Assembly: GCA_964415675.1 (NCBI GenBank) | Contig: CAYQBG010000011.1 | Location: forward strand, 1 to 64,000 | Length of the DNA: 64,000 bases | Direction of reading: 5' to 3' | Source of the DNA: UBA5336 sp964415675 | GTDB taxonomy: Bacteria > Pseudomonadota > Alphaproteobacteria > Caulobacterales > Hyphomonadaceae | Shown: piece after piece, positions 26,819 through 34,728 of the stretch | Layout of the letters: the number at the start of each line of letters is the position of its first letter | Numbering within the stretch: position 1 is the stretch's first letter | The notes under the pieces: model-generated | Told to the model about the DNA's origin: nothing | Seen by the model: only the letters and a program-made list of their open reading frames with translations | The model's database searches: none | Translations under genes and position numbers: made by a program

Positions 26819-27982
26819 ATGAGCACAGCTCCCAAGCCGGAAGCGCGTCCCGCGTGTCCGCATTTCTCGTCCGGGCCGACCGCCAAACGCCCCGGCTTCT
26901 CATATGACCAGCTCAGAGGCGCGGCCCTTGGTCGTTCGCATCGCTCGAAGGATGCGAAAGCCAAGCTGAAAGAAGCCATCGACCTCACCCGCAGCGTTCT
27001 CGAAGTGCCCGATGATTACCTCATCGGTATCGTGCCCGCATCCGACACCGGCGCGGTCGAGATGGCCATGTGGTCCATGCTGGGCGAGCGCCCGGTCGAT
27101 GTTTTCGCCTGGGAAAGCTTCGGCAAGGACTGGGTGACCGACACGCTCGAACAGCTCACCGATCTGGATGCCGCCGTGCACACCGCCGATTTCGGCGAAT
27201 TGCCGGACTTCGACAAAGCGCGAGACGATGCCGATATCATCTTCACCTGGAACGGCACCACGTCCGGGCTGCGCGTGCCCAATGCCGACTGGATCGCAAA
27301 GAACCCCGACCGGGTCGTCATCAATGACGCCACCAGCGCCTGTTTCGCCCAGGAGATCGACTGGGCCAAATGCGATGTCGTGACCTATTCCTGGCAGAAA
27401 GTGCTGGGCGGGGAAGCGGCTCATGGCATGCTTATCCTTTCGCCGGCCGCCGTGGCCCGGCTTGAGCGCTACACGCCGCCGCGCCCGCTGCCGAAACTCT
27501 TCCGTTTGACGAAGAATGGCAAGCTGATCTCCGGCATTTTCGAGGGCGCGACGATCAACACTCCGTCCCTGATGGCGACCGAGGATTATATCCAGGCGCT
27601 GCGCTGGGCCGAAGGGCTTGGCGGCTGGCGGGCGCTGAAGGCGCGCTCGGATGAGAGCCTTTCGATCCTGGAAGAGTGGGTTGCGAAGACAGGCTGGGTC
27701 GATTTCCTTTGTGCCGACCCGGCCGTGCGCTCGAACACCGGCGTGACGCTGAAGCCTGTCGATCCGCGCTTCACCGCGCTCGGTCTCGATGCTCAGAAAG
27801 CCTTCATGAAGGATATGACCGGCCTGCTGGAAGCCGAAGGCGTGGCCTTCGACGCAAACGGCTATCGCGATGCCCCGCCCGGCCTGCGCATCTGGTGCGG
27901 GGCCACGGTGGAGCCCTCTGACGTGGCCAAGCTCACGCCCTGGCTCGACTGGGCCTTTGCCGAAACCATCGCGAAGCACTGA
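26819..27982 (+). CDS. serC: Phosphoserine aminotransferase (alphaproteobacterial type)
   Basis: 387 residues. It transfers an amino group from glutamate to 3-phosphohydroxypyruvate, the second step of serine synthesis, and may also serve pyridoxal phosphate synthesis. The pyridoxal-phosphate lysine is in TYSWQKVLGGEAAHGML (about residue 200). The conserved FSSGPTAKRPGFSY start and the long WNGTTSGLRVPN segment are typical of the alphaproteobacterial branch. The start at 26819 has AGGAG 8 bases upstream. serA follows after 130 bases on the same strand, giving a serC-serA pair. Confidence 0.94.
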   Translation: MSTAPKPEARPACPHFSSGPTAKRPGFSYDQLRGAALGRSHRSKDAKAKLKEAIDLTRSVLEVPDDYLIGIVPASDTGAVEMAMWSMLGERPVDVFAWESFGKDWVTDTLEQLTDLDAAVHTADFGELPDFDKARDDADIIFTWNGTTSGLRVPNADWIAKNPDRVVINDATSACFAQEIDWAKCDVVTYSWQKVLGGEAAHGMLILSPAAVARLERYTPPRPLPKLFRLTKNGKLISGIFEGATINTPSLMATEDYIQALRWAEGLGGWRALKARSDESLSILEEWVAKTGWVDFLCADPAVRSNTGVTLKPVDPRFTALGLDAQKAFMKDMTGLLEAEGVAFDANGYRDAPPGLRIWCGATVEPSDVAKLTPWLDWAFAETIAKH

Positions 27983-28112
27983 TTTCCGATCCGGTGCGCG
28001 CCCCCACCCGCCCTGTCAGGATGCGGTGGGGCGCCATTCGTCCTGAATTTCTCACAAGGCGCGTCAGGTCCCGCAAGACGCGGACCGTTCCATACGCGCA
28101 AAGGAAACGAAA

Positions 28113-29693
28113 ATGACCACCCCCAAAGTCCTCATCGCTGACAATCTCAGCCCCGCCGCCGTCGACATCTTCCGCCAGCGCGGCCTCGACGTCGAAGTGA
28201 AAACCGGCCTGTCCAAGGACGAGCTGATCGCCATCATACCCGATTATGATGGCCTCGCCGTGCGCTCGGCCTGCAAGCCCGACGCTGATGTGATCGCAGC
28301 CGCGGCCCATCTGAAAGTCATCGGCCGGGCTGGCATCGGCGTCGACAATATCGACATAAAGGCGGCGACATCGAACGGCGTCGTGGTGATGAACACGCCC
28401 TTCGGCAACGCCATCACCACCGCCGAGCACGCGATTGCGATGATGTTTGCCGCCGCGCGCCAGATCCCGGCGGCTGACCGGGGCACACAGGCGGGCGAAT
28501 GGCCCAAGAAAGCCTTCATGGGCCGCGAGCTCTCCTTCAAGACGCTTGGCCTGATCGGTTGCGGCAATATCGGCTCGCGCGTGGCTGAACGTGCCCAGGG
28601 CCTGCGCATGCGTGTGGTCGCTTTCGACCCCTTCCTGACAGAGGAACGCGCGGTCGAGCTTGGTGTGGAAAAAGCCGATCTCGATACGCTGCTGGCGCGC
28701 GCCGATGTCATCACGCTGCACACCCCGCTGACCGAGCAGACGAAAAACATCCTCTCGCGTGAGGCGCTGGCGAAGACCAAGCCGGGCCTGATCCTCGTCA
28801 ATTGCGCGCGTGGCGGCCTCGTCGATGAGCAGGCCGTGCGCGAGCTTCTCGACAGCGGCCATATCGGTGCGGCAGCCTTCGATGTGTTCGCGCAGGAGCC
28901 GGCCAAGGAAAACGTCCTCTTCGGCGCGCCAAATTTTGTCGCCACCCCGCATCTGGGCGCGGCCACTGCCGAAGCGCAGGAAAATGTCGCCCTGCAGGTC
29001 GCCGAGCAGATGAGCGATTATCTGCTGACCGGGGCCGTCACCAATGCCCTCAACATGCCTTCCATCACCGCCGAGGAAGCCCCGCGCCTGAAACCCTTTG
29101 CAGCGCTGGCGGAAAAGCTGGGCAGTTTCGCCGGGCAGATATCCGATGCCGGTTTCACCGAAGTTGTCATCGAATATGAAGGCGAGGTGGCCGAGCTGAA
29201 CCGCAAGCCGCTGACCGCTGCGGCACTGGCCGGCCTGCTGCGCGCTTCACGCGGGGATGTGAACATGGTCTCGGCGCCCGCCATCCTCGCCGAGAGCGGG
29301 GTGAAACTCTCGGAGACGAAGACAGAGGACAGCCCCGTCTATGACAGTCTCATCCGCATCCGCACGCTGGTCGATGGCGGCTGGCGGACGCTGGCCGGGA
29401 CGATCTCAGCGGGACGCCCGCGCATTGTCGAGCTCAAGGACATGGCGCTGGAGGGCGATTTCGCCCCGGTCATGCTCTATGTGAACAATCATGACGCGCC
29501 CGGCTTCATCGGCGCGCTTGGCCAGATGCTGGGCGAGGCGAATGTCAATATCGCCACCTTCCATCTCGGGCGCACCCAGGCCGGCGGCGAAGCCATCGCC
29601 CTCATCGGCATCGACGCTGAACCCCCTGCACAGCTCGTCGAACGCCTCAACGCCCTGGAACATGTGCGCTATGTGAAAGTGCTGCGCTTCTGA
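28113..29693 (+). CDS. serA: D-3-phosphoglycerate dehydrogenase
   Basis: 526 residues, the long form. It oxidises 3-phosphoglycerate, the committed step of serine synthesis. Order of domains: substrate-binding part, Rossmann core with LGLIGCGNIGSRVAERAQGL (about residues 145-165), NCARGGLVDEQAVRELL and PHLGAATAEAQENVALQVAE, an intervening domain, then a C-terminal ACT domain ending VNIATFHLGRTQAGGEAIAL, which gives feedback control by serine in relatives. Upstream, an imperfect GC-rich inverted repeat near 27985-28035 lies in the leader but has no U-tract. Confidence 0.96.
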   Translation: MTTPKVLIADNLSPAAVDIFRQRGLDVEVKTGLSKDELIAIIPDYDGLAVRSACKPDADVIAAAAHLKVIGRAGIGVDNIDIKAATSNGVVVMNTPFGNAITTAEHAIAMMFAAARQIPAADRGTQAGEWPKKAFMGRELSFKTLGLIGCGNIGSRVAERAQGLRMRVVAFDPFLTEERAVELGVEKADLDTLLARADVITLHTPLTEQTKNILSREALAKTKPGLILVNCARGGLVDEQAVRELLDSGHIGAAAFDVFAQEPAKENVLFGAPNFVATPHLGAATAEAQENVALQVAEQMSDYLLTGAVTNALNMPSITAEEAPRLKPFAALAEKLGSFAGQISDAGFTEVVIEYEGEVAELNRKPLTAAALAGLLRASRGDVNMVSAPAILAESGVKLSETKTEDSPVYDSLIRIRTLVDGGWRTLAGTISAGRPRIVELKDMALEGDFAPVMLYVNNHDAPGFIGALGQMLGEANVNIATFHLGRTQAGGEAIALIGIDAEPPAQLVERLNALEHVRYVKVLRF

Positions 29694-29757
29694 CGCCGGG
29701 AGGGGGCGCGTGGCCTGGGGGGAGCACGCCGTGGGCGCGCGATATGAAGCGTGCGCT

Positions 29758-29769
29758 CTCGCCGCGCGC
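29758..29769 (+). repeat. Left copy of a short direct repeat flanking the HlyD remnant
   Basis: CTCGCCGCGCGC at 29758-29769 recurs at 30711-30722. In both copies GATATG lies at the same distance upstream (29741 and 30694). The two 29-base segments agree at roughly 23 positions. They bracket the HlyD remnant and the low-GC lipoprotein gene. Confidence 0.4.
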
Positions 29770-30099
29770 TGGAAGCCTATCCGTTTATGCGCTATGGTTA
29801 CCTTGACGGGGAGGCCCACACACATGTCGCCAGACGCTGTGATCGATGAAGCGAGGGGGCTCGTTTTTCCGGCCCGGATCGCGATCACCGGATCGAGTCT
29901 GCGCACCGCCGCGCTCGGCGACGGGCCGGGCCTGGCGGGCGGCGAACCAGCCTCCGCCGATGACCCCGTCCTGCCAGACAGGCTGGTCACCCCCGGAATG
30001 TCCGCCGCCGTGGAAATCAAGACCGGCAAACGCTCCGTCCTGTCCTTCCTGCTCTCGCCGATCGCACGGAGCGTGTCTGAAGCGGGGAGGGAGCGGTGA
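29767..30099 (+). pseudogene. Remnant of a type I secretion HlyD-family adaptor (C-terminal part, frameshifted)
   Basis: Two reading frames together recreate the C-terminus of a HlyD membrane-fusion protein. The first (from about 29767) reads ALEAYPFMRYGYLDGEAH. After a frame change near 29820 the second reads SPDAVIDEARGLVFPARIAI and ends with TPGMSAAVEIKTGKRSVLSF, then LLSPIARSVSEAGRER. The last part is the diagnostic HlyD tail. The N-terminal membrane helix, coiled coil and lipoyl parts, some 300 residues, are missing, and there is no HlyB-type ABC gene. It cannot make a working adaptor; an ATG in the second frame could still yield a short protein. Confidence 0.8.
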
Positions 30100-30659
30100 A
30101 TACTAGAACCGGTACTTTGCTGTTTGACAATACGATCGCAGCCCTTTGGGCGAGTCTCTTACTGCTTCTCTGTGCGGGGTGCTCAAGCCTCGTTTCCACG
30201 CCGGCAAATGAGGAATTCGACGAGATTAGCAGCTTCCAGAACAATTTGTACCTAGTCCCGATCAAACATTTGGAGGGGGGGTACATGGTGTACGATCTTG
30301 ATTTGATCGAGAGCCTCATGAGTAATCGTGACTCGTTTTACCATCCAGATGTATACATTACTGATCGCTCATCCTTGGTAGGTATGCTTTCTTTGCGCCT
30401 CATGGGTCAGATCAGGGATAGAATTGGTTTTCGCGGCGGGTTTGGTATCTCGCTCGACCGGCACTGCGATTGCATGGATATTGATTGCGACGGCATGCGT
30501 TATGGTAATGTTTACCTGAACATAGACGAGAACTTGCTAGTGGCAGGATTCGTATATCACGACATTTCCAAATACCCAGACGCAGAATCGGCTGAGGCGT
30601 TTTTGCTCTCCAGCGCATTCTTGAATTTGCCTGATGATTATCTGGAGTGTGTCAAATGA
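30096..30659 (+). CDS. Hypothetical lipoprotein, lower GC than its neighbours
   Basis: 187 residues. The signal peptide ASLLLLLCAGC ends in a lipobox (cysteine near residue 29), predicting a lipid-anchored periplasmic or outer-membrane protein. The rest is acidic and contains a DRHCDCMDIDCDGMRYGN patch with three cysteines and several aspartates, reminiscent of a metal or disulfide site. I do not recognise the family. The GTG start overlaps the HlyD remnant stop (GTGA) and has GGGAGGGAG upstream. Base composition is visibly more AT-rich than the surrounding genes, a sign of recent acquisition. Confidence 0.65.
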   Translation: MNTRTGTLLFDNTIAALWASLLLLLCAGCSSLVSTPANEEFDEISSFQNNLYLVPIKHLEGGYMVYDLDLIESLMSNRDSFYHPDVYITDRSSLVGMLSLRLMGQIRDRIGFRGGFGISLDRHCDCMDIDCDGMRYGNVYLNIDENLLVAGFVYHDISKYPDAESAEAFLLSSAFLNLPDDYLECVK

Positions 30660-30667
30660 CAGCGCCT

Positions 30668-30722
30668 TGTAGGGTGCGCGGAGGGCGAAGCACGATATGC
30701 ACCATCCGCCCTCGCCGCGCGC
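30668..30722. repeat. Intergenic element with interleaved inverted repeats
   Basis: GGTGC (30673-30677) pairs with GCACC (30699-30703), and GAGGGCG (30681-30687) pairs with CGCCCTC (30707-30713), in an A-B-A'-B' order that could form a pseudoknot. It resembles the GGTGCG...GCACC intergenic repeats of many proteobacteria. It also contains the right copy of the direct repeat (30711-30722). Confidence 0.4.
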
Positions 30723-30758
30723 GCTGATCGGTCATTTCGCTCAATGGGAGAATTATAT

Positions 30759-30788
30759 ATGAACGTCCGGACCTTCCGCATTGGATGA
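30759..30788 (+). CDS. Nine-codon leader reading frame coupled to the next gene
   Basis: An ATG at 30759 with GGGAG 8 bases upstream opens a 9-codon frame (MNVRTFRIG). Its TGA overlaps the ATG of the following lipoprotein gene in an ATGA junction (30785-30788). The lipoprotein start itself has no good ribosome site. This suggests the short frame brings ribosomes to the lipoprotein start; the peptide itself need not matter. Confidence 0.45.
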   Translation: MNVRTFRIG

Positions 30789-31177
30789 AAATGAGACCAT
30801 TTCAGACACGTCTACTATGCGTAACAATCTGCATGGCTGCGATCACTGCAATAGCGGGATGTGACACGATGGCGGCCCCTCAAACTGGCCAGTCGGCGCG
30901 CGATCAGGCGGAGCGCGTAATCGTGAGCGTCGCGCGCGCTCGCGGCCAAACCCTTGCCGAACTTCCCGACGGCAACGCCGTGTCTTTCAAAGACGCCTCA
31001 TTCAGTTTCGACCCTGAAGAAGAGCAAATCATCGTCGCGGTGAAGATCCAGGAGTTTTCTGGTTGGCTTATGTTCCCTGACTGGCAGGCGAATTACCGGC
31101 AAACGCTGGCGGCGCTGCGCGACCCGGACATTGGCGGGCGATTTGAGCATGCCGATGGGGAGTGGTTGTTTGATTAA
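30785..31177 (+). CDS. Hypothetical lipoprotein
   Basis: 130 residues. The signal peptide LLCVTICMAAITAIAGC has a lipobox (IAGC, cysteine near residue 26). The mature part has a helix SARDQAERVIVSVARARG, then beta-rich sequence FKDASFSFDPEEEQIIVAVK and a tryptophan-containing end (SGWLMFPDWQANYRQTL). Family not recognised. The start overlaps a 9-codon upstream frame; a second ATG at 30791 is also possible. It lies in the scar-like region between serA and ispDF. Confidence 0.6.
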   Translation: MKMRPFQTRLLCVTICMAAITAIAGCDTMAAPQTGQSARDQAERVIVSVARARGQTLAELPDGNAVSFKDASFSFDPEEEQIIVAVKIQEFSGWLMFPDWQANYRQTLAALRDPDIGGRFEHADGEWLFD

Positions 31178-31375
31178 GACACCGGGTCACTCCGTCTGGC
31201 GATCCGTCATGACGTAGACGACGCGCCTGACGCATTGGAAGCCTCGGCGGCGGCACTTTCCCGGATATCTCCTTACTGGACGGCATACTGGCTCGCGGCA
31301 GTGGCCGATATCGTCCATGAGGGCGCTGACAGGCCATCCCGCCCCGTGACGGTTACAGACAACCCGTATGAATAA
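31178..31375 (+). pseudogene. Start-less coding remnant
   Basis: In frame with, and directly after, the lipoprotein stop, 65 sense codons run to a TAA at 31373-31375. The sequence reads like protein (LRLAIRHDVDDAPDALEAS, ISPYWTAYWLAAVADIVHEG, VTVTDNPYE). It has no ATG or plausible ribosome site at its head. It is probably the 3' end of a lost gene; family not recognised. Confidence 0.35.
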
Positions 31376-31419
31376 ATATCATGCGGGCGGTCGCGCGGAA
31401 AATTCGCAGGCGATTGGAA

Positions 31420-32547
31420 TCAGAGCGCCACCAGCACGGCGATGGCCTCGGCGGCGATGCCCTCGCCGCGCCCGGCAAAGCCCAGGCCTTCCGTCGTCGT
31501 CGCCTTGACCGAGACGGCGCCCGGCGCAAGCCCTGTCGTCTCGGCGGTGCGCAGGCGCATGGCCTCGCGATGGGGCTTGATCTTGGGTGCCTCGCAGATC
31601 AGCGTAATGTCGCAACTGGTCAGCTGAAAGCCCTGCGCGCGCGCCAGCCGGACCGCTTCTGACAGGAAGACCGCTGAATCCGCGCCCTTCCATTGCGGGT
31701 CCGAGGGCGGGAAATGATCGCCAATATCCCCCAGCGCCACCGCGCCAAGAATCGCATCGGTGAGCGCGTGCCAGCCGACATCGGCATCGGAATGGCCAGC
31801 CAGCGCATGGGTATGGGGCACTGACACGCCGCAAAGCGTGACCTGCTCGCCCGGCGTGAAGGCGTGGACATCGAACCCCTTGCCGATCCGAGGCGGGGCG
31901 CCCCCCGCGATAAGCTGTGTCACGTAGGCGAAATCCTCCGGATAGGTGACCTTGGCCAACCGCGCCGCACCCGCCACCAGCGTGACTGGGGTGGCCAGCG
32001 CTTCAACCGCTTCGAGATCGTCAACAAGATCGGCCGGGGCAGCTGCGAGCGCCGCCTCGATCAGCTCGCGCCGGAAAGCCTGCGGGGTCTGCACGCGGTA
32101 GAGCCCTTCGCGCGGGACGCTCGCCAGGCGCCCGTCAGAGCGGCGCTTCAGGGCATCGACCAGTGGCAGGGCAGGGGCCGCAGCGTCGCTTCCCTTAAGC
32201 GCGTCAACGAGGCTGTCGATGATTTGCGCGGTCAGGCCCGGCCGGGCGGCATCATGGATCATCACATGGCTGATATCGCTGCCTGCCAGCGCGGCCAGAC
32301 CGGCCAGCACCGACCCGGTGCGCGTCTCACCGCCCGCCACGAGATGGCTGGCGCCAAAACCGGCAAAAGCGTCAAGCTGCGCGCCCGGCGCGACCAGCAC
32401 CGTTCCGCAAATATCGCTATGCTGGCGAAACACATCGAGGCTCCAGGCCAGCATCGGACGCCCTAATAGCGCGCGCAGCTGTTTGGGCTGCCCGCCACCT
32501 GCGCGCTGGCCCGTGCCGCCCGCCACAATGATCGCCGCGATTTTCAT
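31420..32547 (-). CDS. ispDF: Bifunctional IspD/IspF enzyme
   Basis: 375 residues. The N-terminal IspD part has the cytidylyltransferase loop IIVAGGTGQRAGGGQPKQLR and covers about residues 1-215. The C-terminal IspF part begins RIGKGFDVHAFTPGEQ and has the zinc ligands in HSDADVGWHALTDAILG plus DIGDHFPPSDPQWKG. It carries out two non-consecutive steps of the MEP isoprenoid pathway; the fusion is usual in alphaproteobacteria. It is divergent from dusB across 111 bases, a common arrangement in the class. Confidence 0.96.
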   Translation of the reverse strand: MKIAAIIVAGGTGQRAGGGQPKQLRALLGRPMLAWSLDVFRQHSDICGTVLVAPGAQLDAFAGFGASHLVAGGETRTGSVLAGLAALAGSDISHVMIHDAARPGLTAQIIDSLVDALKGSDAAAPALPLVDALKRRSDGRLASVPREGLYRVQTPQAFRRELIEAALAAAPADLVDDLEAVEALATPVTLVAGAARLAKVTYPEDFAYVTQLIAGGAPPRIGKGFDVHAFTPGEQVTLCGVSVPHTHALAGHSDADVGWHALTDAILGAVALGDIGDHFPPSDPQWKGADSAVFLSEAVRLARAQGFQLTSCDITLICEAPKIKPHREAMRLRTAETTGLAPGAVSVKATTTEGLGFAGRGEGIAAEAIAVLVAL

Positions 32548-32658
32548 GCTAAGCCCTGCATACGCGCCCGCCCGTCGCCTGCCAAGTGATCAACACTTGA
32601 CCAGCGCGCAGGCTTGCGCCTAATTCCTGTGCAGGATTGAAAGAGGCGCCGCAACTTC

Positions 32659-33654
32659 ATGCATGGCAACAGTTTCCAGCCGCCACGAACTTGGCTGGCC
32701 CCCATGTCCGGTTCGACGGATGCCGCCTTTCGTCGGCAGGCGGTGCGTTTCGGCGCGCCGGCTGTCGTCTCGGAAATGGTGGCCGGCGAAGCGCTGGCTG
32801 CCGCGCGCCCTGATGTCGTACGCCGCACCTGCCGGCAGGAGGGTGGAGGGCCATGGATCGTCCAGCTCGCCGCGCGCCGGCCCGAAGACATGCAGCGCGG
32901 GGCCGAGCTGTTGAACAAGGCCGGCGTCGATGTGATCGATATCAATATGGGCTGCCCGTCGAAACAAGTGACCGGCGGTCAGTCCGGCTCGGCCCTGATG
33001 CGGGATCTGGATGTCGCCGCGCGGATCATCGATGCCGCGCTGGACGGGGCGGGGGCCATCCCGGTCACGCTGAAAATGCGGCTCGGCTGGGATCATGACA
33101 GCCTGAATGCGCCGGCGCTGGCGCAACTGGCCAGCCAGGCTGGCATAAGGATGGTGACGGTTCACGGGCGCACGCGCTGCATGTTCTACAAGGGCAAAGC
33201 AGACTGGGCGCGGATCGGCGACACTGTCGCGGCGGTGGCGCTTCCCGTCATCGCGAATGGCGACATTGGCTCCTGCGGGGATGCGCGTGAGTGCCTGGCG
33301 CGCTCGGGCGCTTATGGGGTGATGATCGGGCGCGCGGCCATGGGCCGGCCCTGGCTGGTCGGGCAGATTGATGCCCATCTGGAAGGGCGTGCATGGCGCG
33401 CGCCGGAACTGGCAGAGCAGTGTGCCAGCCTGTGCGAACAGATTGCTGACTCCGCAGCGCTGTATGGTGAGCGGCTGGGTGTGCGCATCGTGCGCAAACA
33501 TGTGTCCGCCGCGATGGATGCCGCGCCGCTGGCCTTGTCTCCGCAGGCGCGCCGCGCCATGCGAAGCGATCTCTGCCGGATTGAACAGGTGCCACTCCTG
33601 ATCGATGCGGTTCGCAAGGTTTATGCACGCGAGACCATGATGGAACCGGCCTGA
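32659..33654 (+). CDS. dusB: tRNA-dihydrouridine synthase B
   Basis: 331 residues. An FMN TIM-barrel enzyme reducing specific uridines in tRNA. The start RTWLAPMSGSTDAAFRRQAV is typical. The catalytic cysteine lies in DINMGCPSKQVTGGQSGSAL (about residue 99), and VIANGDIGSCGDARECL plus GVMIGRAAMGRPWL form the phosphate-binding end. First gene of a long plus-strand operon; ntrB starts 3 bases after its stop. The dusB (nifR3)-ntrB linkage is ancestral in proteobacteria. Confidence 0.95.
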   Translation: MHGNSFQPPRTWLAPMSGSTDAAFRRQAVRFGAPAVVSEMVAGEALAAARPDVVRRTCRQEGGGPWIVQLAARRPEDMQRGAELLNKAGVDVIDINMGCPSKQVTGGQSGSALMRDLDVAARIIDAALDGAGAIPVTLKMRLGWDHDSLNAPALAQLASQAGIRMVTVHGRTRCMFYKGKADWARIGDTVAAVALPVIANGDIGSCGDARECLARSGAYGVMIGRAAMGRPWLVGQIDAHLEGRAWRAPELAEQCASLCEQIADSAALYGERLGVRIVRKHVSAAMDAAPLALSPQARRAMRSDLCRIEQVPLLIDAVRKVYARETMMEPA

Positions 33655-33657
33655 TCC

Positions 33658-34728
33658 ATGCCCACACGCACACCTGTCGACACACCTGAACTGGCCGAAT
33701 ATGCGCCCGTGGCCCTGCTGGAACTGACCCGCGAGCATGAGATCCGCAACGTGAACCCAGCTGCCGAGAATCTTTTTGGCCTGTCGCGGCGCGGACTTGT
33801 CGGGCGTCCCTTGCGCGATGTGCTGGCCAATGGTGATGCGCTGATAGAACTGCTCGATTTTGCATTCGAGACGCAGGCCGATGTGGCCGCCCCGGATATC
33901 CTGATGAAACCCGCAGGCCTGGCCGAGGCTCGCCAGGTCACCGCCCGCGTGCGTTATCTGGGCCTTGCCGGCACTGTTGTGTCGCTGACCGTGCCGCTGA
34001 CTCAGGAGCGTGATGAAGGCGTGCCTGGCGTTGCCGGTTTTGGGCGTATACTCGGGCATGAGATCAAGAATCCGCTTGCGGGGATCTCGGGCGCCGCGCA
34101 GCTGCTTTTGCGCAAAGGGCGCAGCGATGACCGGGAAATGCTGACCTTGATCAGAGACGAGACCGCGCGAATCGAACGGCTGATCAACCGGCTGACGGCG
34201 TTCGAGCTGTTTTCGTCCCCGCGCTTTGAGACCATCAATATTCACAGGGTCCTTGACCGGGTGCTGACCTCCGAAGAAGCCGCTTTCGACGGCGAGGTGG
34301 TATTTCGCCGGCGCTACGATCCCTCGCTGCCCGATATTGAGGCGGATAGCGACCATCTGCACGAGGCGTTTCAGAATATCGTTCGCAATGGTGCAGAGGC
34401 CGCGCTTGGCCAGCGCGCAGGCGAACGCCCCGAAGTGACTGTCACAACCGCCTTTGAAACCGGCTTCGGCCAGAAGACACCGGATTCACATGGTCATCTT
34501 CGTCGCGCGATCCGGGTCGATATCCAGGACAATGGGCCCGGCGTCGATACCGCGCGTCTCGCCAGCGTATTCGAGGCCTTCTCCAGTTCGAAATCAAGCG
34601 GCCGTGGGCTCGGTCTGACCGTGGTGAAAGAGGTCGTCAGCGCGCACTCGGGTTATGTCCGCCTCGACAATCATGGCGATGGCACGCGCGTCAGCGTATT
34701 CCTGCCAATCGGTACAAGGGGAGAATGA
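33658..34728 (+). CDS. ntrB: Nitrogen regulation sensor histidine kinase NtrB
   Basis: 356 residues, cytoplasmic and without membrane helices. A PAS-like domain (ALLELTREHEIRNVNPAAEN) precedes the phosphoacceptor helix GRILGHEIKNPLAGISGAAQ with histidine near residue 130. The ATPase domain has NIVRNGAEAALG (N box), DNGPGVDTARLASVFEAF and GRGLGLTVVKEVV. It phosphorylates NtrC under nitrogen limitation and is controlled by PII in relatives. It overlaps ntrC by 4 bases. Confidence 0.95.
   Translation: MPTRTPVDTPELAEYAPVALLELTREHEIRNVNPAAENLFGLSRRGLVGRPLRDVLANGDALIELLDFAFETQADVAAPDILMKPAGLAEARQVTARVRYLGLAGTVVSLTVPLTQERDEGVPGVAGFGRILGHEIKNPLAGISGAAQLLLRKGRSDDREMLTLIRDETARIERLINRLTAFELFSSPRFETINIHRVLDRVLTSEEAAFDGEVVFRRRYDPSLPDIEADSDHLHEAFQNIVRNGAEAALGQRAGERPEVTVTTAFETGFGQKTPDSHGHLRRAIRVDIQDNGPGVDTARLASVFEAFSSSKSSGRGLGLTVVKEVVSAHSGYVRLDNHGDGTRVSVFLPIGTRGE

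Noticed and set aside
27985..28035. GC-rich inverted repeat between serC and serA as a terminator or attenuator
   Set aside because: Stem has a bulge and no U-tract follows; serC and serA are expected to be expressed together.
32620..34362. 580-codon minus-strand frame opposite dusB and ntrB
   Set aside because: Shadow frame; dusB and ntrB carry complete catalytic motifs.
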